Positions 34,248 through 44,350 of a DNA stretch of 64,000 nucleotides are shown one piece after another. The stretch comes from Bursaphelenchus xylophilus. Its lineage: Eukaryota; Nematoda; Chromadorea; Rhabditida; Aphelenchoididae. Under the pieces are notes generated by a model, which made no database searches, was not told the origin of the DNA, and worked only from the letters and a program-made list of their open reading frames with translations. The position numbers were made by a program, and so were the translations under genes. Within the stretch, counting starts at the first letter, position 1; each line of letters opens with the position of its first letter. The stretch covers positions 12,648,001 through 12,712,000 of the forward strand of contig CAJFCV020000004.1 in the NCBI GenBank assembly GCA_904066235.2, written 5' to 3'.

Positions 34248-36811
34248 ATGATGAAGAAGAGAGTGTGCGTTGTTGGCGCTGGGCCTTCTGGACTTCCAAG
34301 TGCACGGTAACGCTGTCAGAAAAATATAAACATAGCACCCTAGCACCGTTTTGTCTGTAGACCTCAGTCTTTCTCTTGAAGATGTCTTACACTATGTATC
34401 CTATTGCAAATAAGGTTAACTTCTAATTCCTCCATTTTCAGCTAGTCCAGTATACAACGGGCTGTTTCCATTAATCTACGATCCACACAGTAGTAAGGAA
34501 ACACGTCTCCAAGCTTTGCTACGACCCTGACAGTAGACAAGGCCCACAAATACAGACACTTTATATGAAAATTTCCACATTCGAATGAGTTTTCGTCTAC
34601 GAGCCTCACAGTGGCGAAAAACTCGAGATGTATTTTACATTTTGCGAACCTGACAGCAAATGTAAAGTAGCAATCCCTTAAGAAATATAGCTGATGTTGA
34701 CTATGGTGACCGAAATTTAGATGGGCATTGGAATACGGATTCACCCCGGTCATCTTCGAAGCTACCGATTCCTTGGGAGGATTGTGGAATTACAAAGAAG
34801 ATGAAACGGAATGGTCGACCGTGAACAGCTTTACAGTCAATAATACGTCCAAAGAATTGACGTCTTACTCCGATTTTCCACCAAAAGAAAGTTCCGCGCC
34901 CTATATGCCGTGGCGAGGTGGGTAAATCATTGCTTTTCCATATACGTAAACTTACTGTAGATTTACTGTCCTACTTCAAAGACTATGCGCATCATCACGG
35001 AATCGACAAGTATATTCTCTACAAGCACCGTGTCATCAACATTCAACGGGCTGCCAATTACAAAGAAACTGGAAATTGGATGGTCCAATATCAGGATGGG
35101 TAAGAAGAAACGGAAAACTTTGTAGAACAAAACTTTCTCTAACGGCGAACGTATAACAAAGATTACAATTGTAGCTCCGGCGCAATAAAGTCACAAATGT
35201 TCGAGTATGTCATCATTGCCACAGGCCATCATGGAATGCCCAATCTCCCCGATGAGTATCCCGGCCAATCCTCCTTTACCGGCAAAATCATCCACTCCAA
35301 AGCCTACAAAAATAACAAAGACTTGGACGGAAAAACTGTGGTCGCCGTCGGACTTGGCAACTCCGCCATCGACGTCGCAACGGATTCTTCGCGGGTTGCG
35401 AAACAAGTCTATTTGTCGACCAGAAGAGGCGGGTATGTGTGGAGTAAAGTCGGGCCGTTTGGTCGGCCAATGGACACATACTTGAACAGACGGTTTGTGG
35501 CGACGGTAAAGAAGATAGCCCCCGCGCTTTACTCGTTTGTTGCCGAGCAGTTTATAAATGCCGTTTTTGAGCACAAAGCCTATGGATTGGCCCCAAAACA
35601 TAGAGTAATCCAACAACAAGGCGCCTTCTCCGACGAGCTTTTTGGTGAGAAATTTGAATACAAGTCTCTAATCTAGTGGAATCAGTAATTTCAATATGTT
35701 ATGCATTGTAGGTCGTCTTATTGGAGGATCGGTAAAGGTCACTGGTGAAATTAGAGAATTCACTGGTATGTTCAGAATGATTATTTTGTTTTTTCTCCTT
35801 TGACTCACAAAGAAACAACACCCTTTCTTCAGAAAATGGCATCATTTTTGCGGATGGCAAAGTCGTGGAGGACGTAGATCTCGTTGTGTTTGGTACTGGC
35901 TTCAAATTCAATTTCAACATTTTGGAGAACGGTGGTCTTATTCCTGTTGACAAAAATATTATTCAAAAGGATCGAAAGTTATGGAAAAGAATCTTTCCAA
36001 TCAACCTGGCTCCGAAGAGTACTTTGGGGATGATTGGATTTTTCCAGGTGAGGACTCGATTCGACAAAAATATCTTTGGAAAAGGGCCTGAAATTCGTTA
36101 TACAGAGTATTTATACAACGTGTATGCCGGGGAATCTCTCTACAGCAAAATTCCGTACATTAAAACCTTTCTATAACAAAAAATATTTCGTGTCCCAAAA
36201 GTCAGTCTTGGGCTCAAGAATCCCAACCCTCTCCATTGCGAATATAACGAATTCTTGGTCCTTTGCGATCTGTTGTGCAGATATTTGACTGTACCCTTAA
36301 ATTATGACACCTTTGTCTTCAGCCAGTCGGCTCGTTGATGCCAATCTCCGAAATGCAAGCTCGCCTCTTCTTCGAGGTTGCGACTGGCTCCATCAAACTC
36401 CCTCCCGCTGAAGTCATGAGAGCCGAAATGGACGAGAGCGACAAAAAGATGGCCAATCGTTTCTACTCCTCGACTCGTCACACTCTCCAAGTCGACTTTA
36501 CTGGCTACATGACCGAGCTGGCCGATTTGATCGGATGCACTCCAAATTTCAAACAGTTGATCTTTTCCGACCCAAAGCTGGCGTTTCACGCCTTCTTTGG
36601 ACCTGATGTAGCTTACTGTTACCGTATAAGCGGGCCCAAATCTTGGAGTGGAGCAAGAGAGGCTGTTCTGGGCTGTCAAAAGCGGTTGATGGCCGGAGTT
36701 AAGCACAGACAAGGAGAGGTCGGTAACACCAACTTTTACCTTGCTGTTTTGGTCATCGTTCTTGTTGCGCTTATTGCGAGTTATGGAGTTTTCGGTGGTT
36801 GCATTCATTAA
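34248..36811 (+). CDS. Flavin-containing monooxygenase
   Basis: NADPH- and oxygen-dependent enzyme that oxidises nitrogen and sulfur centres of xenobiotics; ER membrane. The model has 540 residues, the usual FMO length. Exons are 34248-34306, 34721-34917, 34961-35099, 35175-35644, 35712-35765, 35833-36047 and 36323-36811, all in phase. FAD-binding GAGPSG is at residues 10-15, followed by the conserved GGLWNYKE and the TSKELTSYSDFP block. The FMO-identifying motif is FTGKIIHSKAY. The NADPH site is VGLGNSAIDVA. The late conserved loop reads FGTGFKF, in place of the ATGY form. A C-terminal membrane anchor (FYLAVLVIVLVALIASYGV) is as in animal FMOs. The paralogue cannot be named. Convergent with the small peptide gene downstream. 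Confidence 0.93.
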
Positions 36812-37030
36812 ATAATCATGAAATCAGAAAGCACAGAAACTTGTTCAATTTCTTGCAAATTTTGGCTATTTTTGAACTTCGCTTTTGCTTGTTTTGCCAA
36901 TAGATACTACAGTGTTTCCACTGGATTCCTTCTCATGCGACTTCTAAACAAAACGTATTTTATAAATTGAAAGCTTTATACGTCAAATAAATTCGTCATA
37001 TCGGACAAAGTTTACAAAGCAAGAAGTCAT

Positions 37031-37347
37031 CTACTGGTTGGCTTCTGGTTTCAAAGCATGCCTTGCCTGACGTCCCTGCGGGGCCTGAGGGGCAAATCCG
37101 GCTTCCCGTTTTCCGTAGTAGCCATAGTTGGAGTAACCGCTGAAATATCGCTATTAACTGATCGGTTATTGCAATCAAGTTGTCCAAGGCTTGAGTACTC
37201 ACGTTCCATAGCTGTATGAGGGATAATACCCATAGCCATAGCTACTGTAGGATGGGTAGTATCCACCGTAGGCCGATCCACATTGAGCGTTAGAGCTGAT
37301 GGCGAGGACGGCCAATAAGAGAACGGAGAAAAAGCTGGAAAAGACAT
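37031..37347 (-). pseudogene. Gly/Tyr-rich secreted peptide precursor with apparent frameshift
   Basis: Neuropeptide-like or antimicrobial-type precursor. The coding parts (minus) are 37347-37203 and 37139-37031. After the ATG and two or three codons the signal-peptide frame (SFFSVLLLAVLAISSNAQC) is reached only if one base is gained in the TCTTTTCC run near 37337-37342; as written, the ATG frame is different. The mature part is Tyr/Gly/Ser-rich (GSAYGGYYPSYSSYGYGYY) and ends at a dibasic site with an amidation Gly (NYGYYGKRE), then a polar tail ending ANQ. This is the layout of YGGY-type neuropeptide-like proteins. The break could be a homopolymer sequencing error, a true loss, or a missed 5' exon; no ATG-containing exon with a good donor was found. 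A TATTTAAAG box lies near 37421. Confidence 0.6.
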
Positions 37348-37957
37348 TGTTTTCTCATTCCAATAAGTCATCAAATTTCTTTGTTTACGTCCCTGTGATT
37401 TCCTTATAGAGCGAGCTTTAAATAGAGCAGAAGCCTTAGCAAGTTGCAACCTTAGTAAATGCCTAGTTTCTTAAAAATCTCTAAATGTAAAATCACCCAA
37501 AAAAATCCAAAAAATCCCATCTTCAAACGCCTAAACCCACATTTTTGGAGACATTTTGTGGCTAGCAGAACGAATAATTGAATTGATAGTACCGTGAAGT
37601 CAAATACGGTTTTTATACTCTTCCAATTACAAACAAATTCGAAAACCCCTTGACAAAAACATTCAATTGAACCCGGCTTAAGCCGCGAACAATGCCCCCC
37701 GCTACTACGAACCGTCGTTTTGTTTGTTGTTGATATTAGTTACAATGTGTACGTAGATATTTAAAATAAGACCGTCTCCGAGCCTACATGTACTTTTGAC
37801 TTTACTATACTGTTCAGGAAAGTAAGGAAAGGGCAGAGTGACAAATTGTGAAGTTATTTTAGAAATTCCGCTTCAATTTTGAAGCAAATCTTTGAACTCT
37901 GAACGTTCCCTTAACAAACGCATGTCGTGTTATTAAAAGTCAAATCTTTATTTACAC
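37348..37957. other. Intergenic gap
   Basis: No gene is seen in 610 nt. It should contain the promoter of the small peptide gene. The Sre gene's poly(A) signal AATAAA (minus, 37952-37947) lies only 6 nt past that gene's stop. Confidence 0.5.
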
Positions 37958-39542
37958 TCATTTAAAGGCCTTCTTCACATTTGCGTTCACATTCACCGCC
38001 CACGAGTTTCGAAGATGCTGGAAGTGCATTTTCGACTCTTCCTGGGACTTCCGCAGAAACGACGGGACATAGACTCGATTGTCACCGATTTTCTCACATC
38101 CCAGGAACCTCCGAAGCACGATGAGGTCTCGCTTTAGTCGACGGCGTAGCGGCCGATACTTGAACAAGAATAACGCCAAGAAGTAGCAGAGGAATGCGTC
38201 GGAAAAAGCGGAATGACTCTGCAAAAAGTCTTGAGGGTAAATTCAAGGAACTTACATTAGCCAAGAATCCCATCTCTTCCCGATCCAGGCGGCCCGTGTA
38301 GTGGAAATAAGTGAAAACACCGGCCAATATTCCGCCAAACCAGGCGACCAAAGTGTAGGCTTTTACTGCCTGCGACAAGATTGAAGTGTACACAAAATTC
38401 GCCTCCAGCTGATAGCGTTCTTGCAACGTGCAAGTGTCGCGATTCTCGTTTTCCGTGTTGATTTTGCGATTTATTTGGAGAATGATCTAAACAAGAGAAT
38501 ATGTCGCTTTGATTCTCAAGAATCTTTTGCCAACAGAAGCTCACACAAATGCTTTGACCTACAATAGTTCCGGCTAGCCCAAAAATGCCAGCCGACATCC
38601 ATGCCAACATTTTGATGAAGGGACCTTTCCTGATGAATTTGTAAACTTCGTCACAGTCAATACTTTGACACATACTGATGCCAAAAATGGAATACATAAC
38701 GCCAATCGCGATAAAAATCTGGAAGTAAGGGTATTTTTAGTATACGGCCCAGAAGTGGACGCGGCAATCGGGCCATCAAAGACGAATTTGGATGCGTTTT
38801 CACCATGTGCATAGTGGCGGACCTGATCCAGTGGTTAAAATGTAGCATTTTGCATCCGGGAAGTACCAAAAACGTAGCAAAATGCCTCACTCTCCAACCA
38901 AAAAAGTCCGCTTTGAAGGGCGCGCCCTGCCCTACAAAAATAGCGGGCACAGTTTTGAAATCGGAGTTTTTCACTTGGAGAAGGAGGTATTTTGCTACAT
39001 TTTTGACACTTCCCGGATACAAAATGGTCAGTTTTTGCCACAGGTCATGTCCGCCATGGCGCGCCACTGTATATCCAAACCTTCTGGAAAATGGCCAACC
39101 TACATTGCAAACCACAATAGCCGGCACAATTCCATACGTCCTATTCTCATACTCTTTCATGCAGACCAACGCAACCAACCGCTCAACAGCCATGTTCATA
39201 ACGGTTGTTGCGGACATGCAAACAGTAACTGTGTATGCAAAAAGCAGTAAAAACAAAAGCGGTCTATAAAAGGCGAACTGAAAGGGTTGTAGGAACATAA
39301 TAAGGTTTTGAAGCAGAAACATGACCGGATATTGCCATGATAGGATGATCTGAAAGGGTTATCTTTCAAGTTTGGACGCGTATCAAGCGCAAACTCACAA
39401 AAAGCAGTCGTAGATTGAAATGTATGGTTTGGATCTTGATGACTCGCACGGTAAAGTAGACTCCAAATACAATATTAGCCGTGTTCATCGACGTCTTCAA
39501 CAGCAACGCCAGATAATAGTAGTATTTTATCCATATTTCCAT
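37958..39542 (-). CDS. Serpentine chemoreceptor, class e (Sre)
   Basis: Seven-transmembrane nematode chemoreceptor, 351 residues. Exons (minus) are 39542-39399, 39349-39104, 38718-38545, 38486-38256 and 38218-37958, all phase 0. The TM3 end reads MNMAVERLVALVCMKEYENR, where ERLVA and the following acidic/aromatic KEYE are hallmarks of the Sre family. The third intracellular loop has NRDTCTLQERYQLEANF, also typical. The C-tail is basic (RPLRRRLKRDL). Expected in ciliated sensory neurons. Two stop codons lie in frame just before the chosen ATG, so this start is the earliest available; the N-terminus is short before TM1. Intron 2 carries a family B palindrome. Confidence 0.86.
38811..39071. repeat. 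Family B palindromic element in the Sre gene intron
   Basis: The left end ATAGTGGCGGACCTGATCCA and the right end GCCACAGGTCATGTCCGCCA are diverged complements. The internal arms CATTTTGCATCCGGGAAGTA and its inverted form are present. The right terminus shows a short extra segment (TGGCGCGCCACTG). Confidence 0.75.
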
Positions 39543-40324
39543 AGTAACTCATCAAATGTTTACCAGGCCCTTCGACTTTCGTGCATAGTTTCAAAAATGA
39601 AATTGAGAAACCCTGCGATGCGTGTAGCTGTAGTGATACAAATTTGATGGAACCGAAACTTTAAAAACGCATTTGTCACGCGATGACATTTGAAATTGGC
39701 AAGCCTGAACTCGGTATGTTGGATTGAGTGCGGGATGTAAGTTTACTTTCAAAAACGACAAAAAAAATGTGTAAAGAAAGTCAATTTCGGGGAATAGGCC
39801 TTGCATTCTCAGCACTTTCCTGAGAATGCGGAACAGATTCATTGTAGCTGTCGCCTATAAAGCCCCAAGATTCTAAACAGAGTTTTCATAAAAATTACAG
39901 TTTAAAAGCCAATTTTAACCACGCATACCGTACATACTCTCAATTGTAAAGAGCCGGGCCTATTTTCAATGGTAAAGAGCCCAGCCCCCACCCACACAAA
40001 CACACAAAAATGTCAATACAAAATGAAACGAATTCGGAACAGAAGTCTACTAAATTATTAAGTTATGGTGTCCAATCCAAAGCCTTAAATTCGATTTATC
40101 AAATTCAACATTCTTAATTGGCAATTTGCTGTGCAGGTGGTTTAATTTTGAAAACACAAAGCACAATAATTAGGTTGGGAGTTTTTACTAAATGAGGGAA
40201 CGCAAAGAATACTCTTTTAAGAATTGACAACATAAAGGAACACAAACATTAATCTTTAAAAACGACGTGTTCATGAACAAAACGTGACGGATATAAAAAT
40301 TTTTCTTTGACATGCCAGACTTCT

Positions 40325-40573
40325 ACAGTAACGGAACTGATCCAGGGCCAAAAAACGTTTCATTTGCATCACGGAAGTATCAAAAAAAGTGTAGCAAAAT
40401 ACCTTCCTCTCCGACTAAAGAATCAACGATTTGAAAGGTCGTTGATTCTTTCCCTCAGAAAAATAGCTGCGCGCTTTTGAAATCGGAGCTTTTTCACTTG
40501 GAGATGGAGGTATTTTGGTACATTTTATGACAATTCTTGGATTTAAAATGGTATTTTCAGCTCCGTCACTGTA
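40325..40573. repeat. Family B palindromic element
   Basis: A 249-bp copy bounded by TACAGTAACGGAACTGATCC and the complement ending GCTCCGTCACTGTA. The centre has the inverted words GAATCAACGATTTG and GTCGTTGATTC, so a hairpin spans nearly the whole unit. Confidence 0.8.
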
Positions 40574-41065
40574 ACTTGCCCCTTGCAGAAATGGCCAAAA
40601 CTTTTAGTATAAAAGTTGGCGGAGATGTGGCGCAGTTGAATTCGGCTGCGCCTGTAAAGCGTAAGCTAAAATCACAAGAATTCATATGTATCCTGTGCCC
40701 GCCGCGGCTACGAAACCTATAGAAAATCGCGCCTCACACTCTTGACACTTTTGAATCGCAATTTTTAGGGCTTGGGGAGGTGGACCATTTAAGACTTATT
40801 AAAGTTACTGTAAAAGCGGCGCTGATTATAAAACGCAACTACAGGGAATTGAAAACACTCATCCCTGTCAAAACAATTGTTACACAAAGGTCTGGCCATT
40901 GTTTTATGTCAATTTTAGGACAGTTGTAGTAACAAGTACACTTTTCGAAAGTACAAAAATTGGCCTCGCATGAGTGTAGGGAGGCTGAGACGGCAGGAAA
41001 CCCGGTTGGGATCGTCACAGGTCAACACGGCATCGCTCAGTGCTGAGAACGGTGTTTTAAAAGAT

Positions 41066-41806
41066 TTTTTGCGATTTCCTGCGTCGACCTCTCAAAATAT
41101 CTAAAAAACCGCGCACGAGAAGTGACATAAGAAGTTCAACCTTACAATTAGAGGGCAATTTCCACAAAAAATTTCCGTGTGGAATAATCTAATTTATGTC
41201 AAAAAACTATTTTCTCTCTAACACGTACGCTCCCGGCGTCAAAAGTCATTCATTACCTCGTCGGTTCCTGAAAAGCGCGAGCTAAAACTTTCAGAACTTG
41301 ATATGTGCCTTACAGCCGCAGACCTGATCTAGCGGCAGAAAACGCACCATTTTGCTTACGGGAAGTATCAAAAAATGTAGCAAAATACCTCCCTCTCCAA
41401 GTGAAAAAACTTCGATTTCAGAAGCGCGCTCGCTTTTTTCGTGAGGCGCGCCCTACAAAACGGAGTTTTTTAGTTGGAGAGGGAGGCATTTTACTATATT
41501 TTTGATACCTGCCGGATGCAAAATAGTATGTTTTTTGTCACTGGAGCAGATCCGTCACAGTAAGGCACACATCAAGTCCTTAAAGTCTTAGCTCGCGCTT
41601 TGCAGGAGCCGATGGGGTAATGAATGGCTTCTGACGCAAGGAGTGTACGTGTTAGTGAGAAAAAATACTATTTGACATAAATTAGCTTATTTGGCGTGTA
41701 AATTTTTTTGTGGAAAGGACCCTCTAATTGTAAGGCTGAACTTCTTAGGCCACTTTTGGTACGGGGTTTTTAGCCATTTTGAGAGATTGACGCAGCAAAT
41801 GTCAAA
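41066..41806. repeat. 740-bp palindrome with a nested family B element
   Basis: The two outer arms (about 41066-41309 and 41563-41806) are inverted complements over about 240 bp with moderate divergence. Matching words include CTCTCAAAATATCTAAAAAA / TTTTTAGCCATTTTGAGAG, GAAGTTCAACCTTACAATTA / TAATTGTAAGGCTGAACTTC and CATTCATTACCTCGTCGG / CCGATGGGGTAATGAATGG. A complete family B element (41310-41562) occupies the centre. A transcript would fold into a very long hairpin. Confidence 0.8.
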
Positions 41807-41947
41807 AAACCAAAATTGAATAAAAATTTGAGCGTTGCACTTGGAGCACTTCCCTCGTTAAACACTCTATGGCACAAATTTGCTCCACTCAAGATTGATA
41901 TGATTTACTCTTTCACCATCCTTCAATATGTACAAATATCAACAATT

Positions 41948-43584
41948 TTAGCGTGCCGAAAGCGCCTTCAACGTCTTGTCAATCGACTGCTGAGCCGGCT
42001 CTCGTATCGGATGTTTCAGTTCGTCCAAACTATTTCGGATCTCCGTAAAATATGCTGTTAAGCGGAGGAAGACCCGCAATTGGATCTCTTCTTTCCTCAA
42101 CGATTCCGAATAATGCTCAGGAATGGCGCGAGAGAATGTTGCGCAGATCAGCATTAAATGCGTCACGGTCTCCACCGAATATGGAATAGGATTTGTTTTG
42201 ATGAACACTTCCATGATTGTCAAAAATGCGCGAGCGCGGAGGCTTTGAACCTCGAATTTGGGTGACAAAATCATTATAAATCGGCGGACGAACTCCTCGA
42301 AGCGGCTGTCCTAAAATGAGGAGTTGAATGAATGGCAAGCTCACAGTTGTTACCCTACCAATTCTATGCCATGTTTGTAACTAATCCAGCTCAACCGTGT
42401 CCTCAAATCGTGGATTTCATCAACCGCCCATGCTTGAACGTCAGCCCACTCCACCGATGCCTCGAATGCATCAGTCAACAAATCAGGCCTGATCTCAAAG
42501 AATCTTTGCGCTCTGTTCTATAAAATAACATAAATTTGAGTTTTCTACCTGCAGCGTAAAACGAAATTAACAAGATGACAATAAAAACGTAGGAAGTAGC
42601 GGCTCGTTTAGTATCACAATTGGAAGGATCTCGCAAAAATCATTTTCAAAATTATAGAAAAGGCTGCTAGATATCACAGCTTTAATTTGATCATCACGTG
42701 GCTCTAGCTTCCCCGTAGCTACAATAATTAAAGAGGACAGGTAACAATTTGTCGAGAAAATAATGTGGATTGAAATCAAATCTCCACCGTCGCTAATGGG
42801 ACAATTTCAAAGCGCGAGGAATCCACATTATTTTCCCGACTGACGGGAAAATAATGTGGAGGTTAACCCCAGTTAAGAAGCCAGTCTTACCCTATCGACC
42901 GACAGATGCATCCGAGCCATTCTCACATGGAACAAATCGTACGGCCTATTCACAAAATAAATCGCGGTAAACGTTGCGTTCAGTCGCATGAACCCACACA
43001 ACACATCCACAACATTCTTCGACGACTCATATCGCAGAAACCTTTCGATGGTTCGAAAGAACGGCACTGCGATTTTACTGTTCTCCGGATTTGGAATCAA
43101 CGATTTCATAAAATTATCCAGATTAGGCAGGCTTCGGAATACCACAACAACTTCATTGTTATCAGCGTATTTCCGAAAAACTGGTAAGTGCCTAAAAACG
43201 AAGAAAAATAAAAGATAAAATCGATTCTTACTTGTCCAAGTCTCGAAAATGGAACATCATAAGCTCCGAATAACAAGAAAACCTTAGATCGCCGTTCCAG
43301 ATGTACCTTGGCAGATCGATCCGTCGGTTTCGTCTGGATAACAGTTCAGTGTCGCTCTCATCCCCCTCTTCTGTCGTATTCGCTGATCTTCTGTCCACGC
43401 TTTTGTTATTTCGATGCAAAGCTTTTGAGTCGCCGTAAATTAAATCCTCTTCATTCTGAGGCCCCTCGTCCTCTAGATCCTTGGAAGACTGAGCAATTCC
43501 GCGCTTCCCACTCCTTGTTCTAGACGGTGGATCTATTTTTCCAGGCTTAGATACATTCGAGGATTTTCGGCTTTTTGAAGCCAT
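41948..43584 (-). CDS. Unrecognised 391-residue protein
   Basis: I do not recognise the family. Exons (minus) are 43584-43232, 43191-42891, 42517-42359 and 42310-41948; all phases close, and intron 3 is only 48 nt. Residues 1-95 are polar and highly charged (basic SKSRKSS start, then acidic stretches such as EEGDESDTE), probably disordered. From about residue 100 the protein is helical and non-repetitive, with FRTIERFLRYESSKNVVDVL, RLNATFTAIYFVNRPYDLF and a C-terminal IDKTLKALSAR. No signal peptide or clear membrane segment is seen. Helix pattern faintly recalls peroxisomal PEX11 proteins, but I would not assign it. The ATG follows a TTTTTTTAG acceptor by 9 nt. Intron 2 contains a family C element. 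Confidence 0.75.
42736..42867. repeat. Family C-related element in an intron
   Basis: The left arm is TTGTCGAGAAAATAATGTGG and the right arm is ATCCACATTATTTTCCCGAC; a second partial left arm (GACGGGAAAATAATGTGGAG) directly follows. It differs from the other copies by GTGGATT in place of GAGCAC, so it is a subfamily. Confidence 0.65.
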
Positions 43585-43592
43585 TTTGGGAA

Positions 43593-43602
43593 GCTAAAAA
43601 AA
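43593..43602 (-). promoter_or_regulatory. Acceptor upstream of the 391-residue protein
   Basis: TTTTTTTAG on the minus strand, followed by CTTCCCAAA and ATG. It may be a spliced-leader acceptor. It could also be a cis acceptor: an open frame at 43906-43603 (minus) starting MNGKRLVALCF contains a GTAAAT donor in the same phase, but I cannot support that exon further. Confidence 0.4.
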
Positions 43603-43923
43603 TTAGAAAATATGACCATAAAGTAACAAACTTGAAATTGACCACGACGTGCATCTTAAAACAAGGAAAGTCCGCTTTATGAACAAAGAGTTAAAAGGAA
43701 GCAAATTTTCAATGTTTTTCAAGCGCAATATCAAATTTACAAGGCTATACCAATACCACTGATCAAATTTGATCATACTCTTTTTTGGACTCAGAACGAA
43801 ACTATTGTTAATTGCTCGACAACTCCAAAAAATGTAAAAAATATCAATTTTTCGCATATTTTCGCGGATAAAACACAATGCCACGAGCCGCTTGCCATTC
43901 ATTGTCTTCGCTGTGAGAGACAA

Positions 43924-44350
43924 TATAGAAGCATATTTTGTCGAAAGACATGTTTAATGACATGTGGGTTAGAAAAGGGTGGAAAAATTAATTTGATGTG
44001 AGTTCAGAATGAAAACAACTTCGTGTTGTATGGTCTAGCGGAATGTAAAAGAATCCCAAGAATTTGTAAACAGAACAGTGTTTATTTACCCCCGTTGTAA
44101 TAGGATTAACTTGGTGTGGAACGCCCAAAAAACAAGAGCTTATACTGTGAATAAACGACACTGGGCGAACAAAATAAAACTTTATTTCCGTTCGTTTTCA
44201 AAAATCGACCCGTTGTCACAAGTAATAAAATAAGTAGGGATACAATGTACTGATCCTAATATAAATAGGATTTCTGGACTATATAACGTAATCTGACGAG
44301 CTTTTCGATGAGCGAAGAGGAAAGTTGAGGGCTGACTCGCGATGGGTTTG
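43924..44350. other. Intergenic gap, nothing recognised
   Basis: AT-rich interval between the unrecognised gene's 5' side and the SOC-2 stop codon. No gene or clear element is seen. Confidence 0.45.

Larger units (their letters stand above)
39543..41947. other. Repeat-filled interval between the Sre gene and the next gene
   Basis: No gene is supported in these 2.4 kb. A 252-nt minus-strand frame at 39591-39842 starts at an ATG and is Phe/Leu-rich, but it does not join the Sre gene in frame. The interval holds a family B copy (40325-40573) and a large palindrome (41066-41806) that itself encloses another family B copy, plus a family A terminus at about 41820-41860. Confidence 0.55.

Noticed and set aside
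39591..39842. Phe/Leu-rich frame upstream of the Sre receptor, possible extra first exon
   Set aside because: No acceptor joins it in frame, and two stops precede the receptor ATG.
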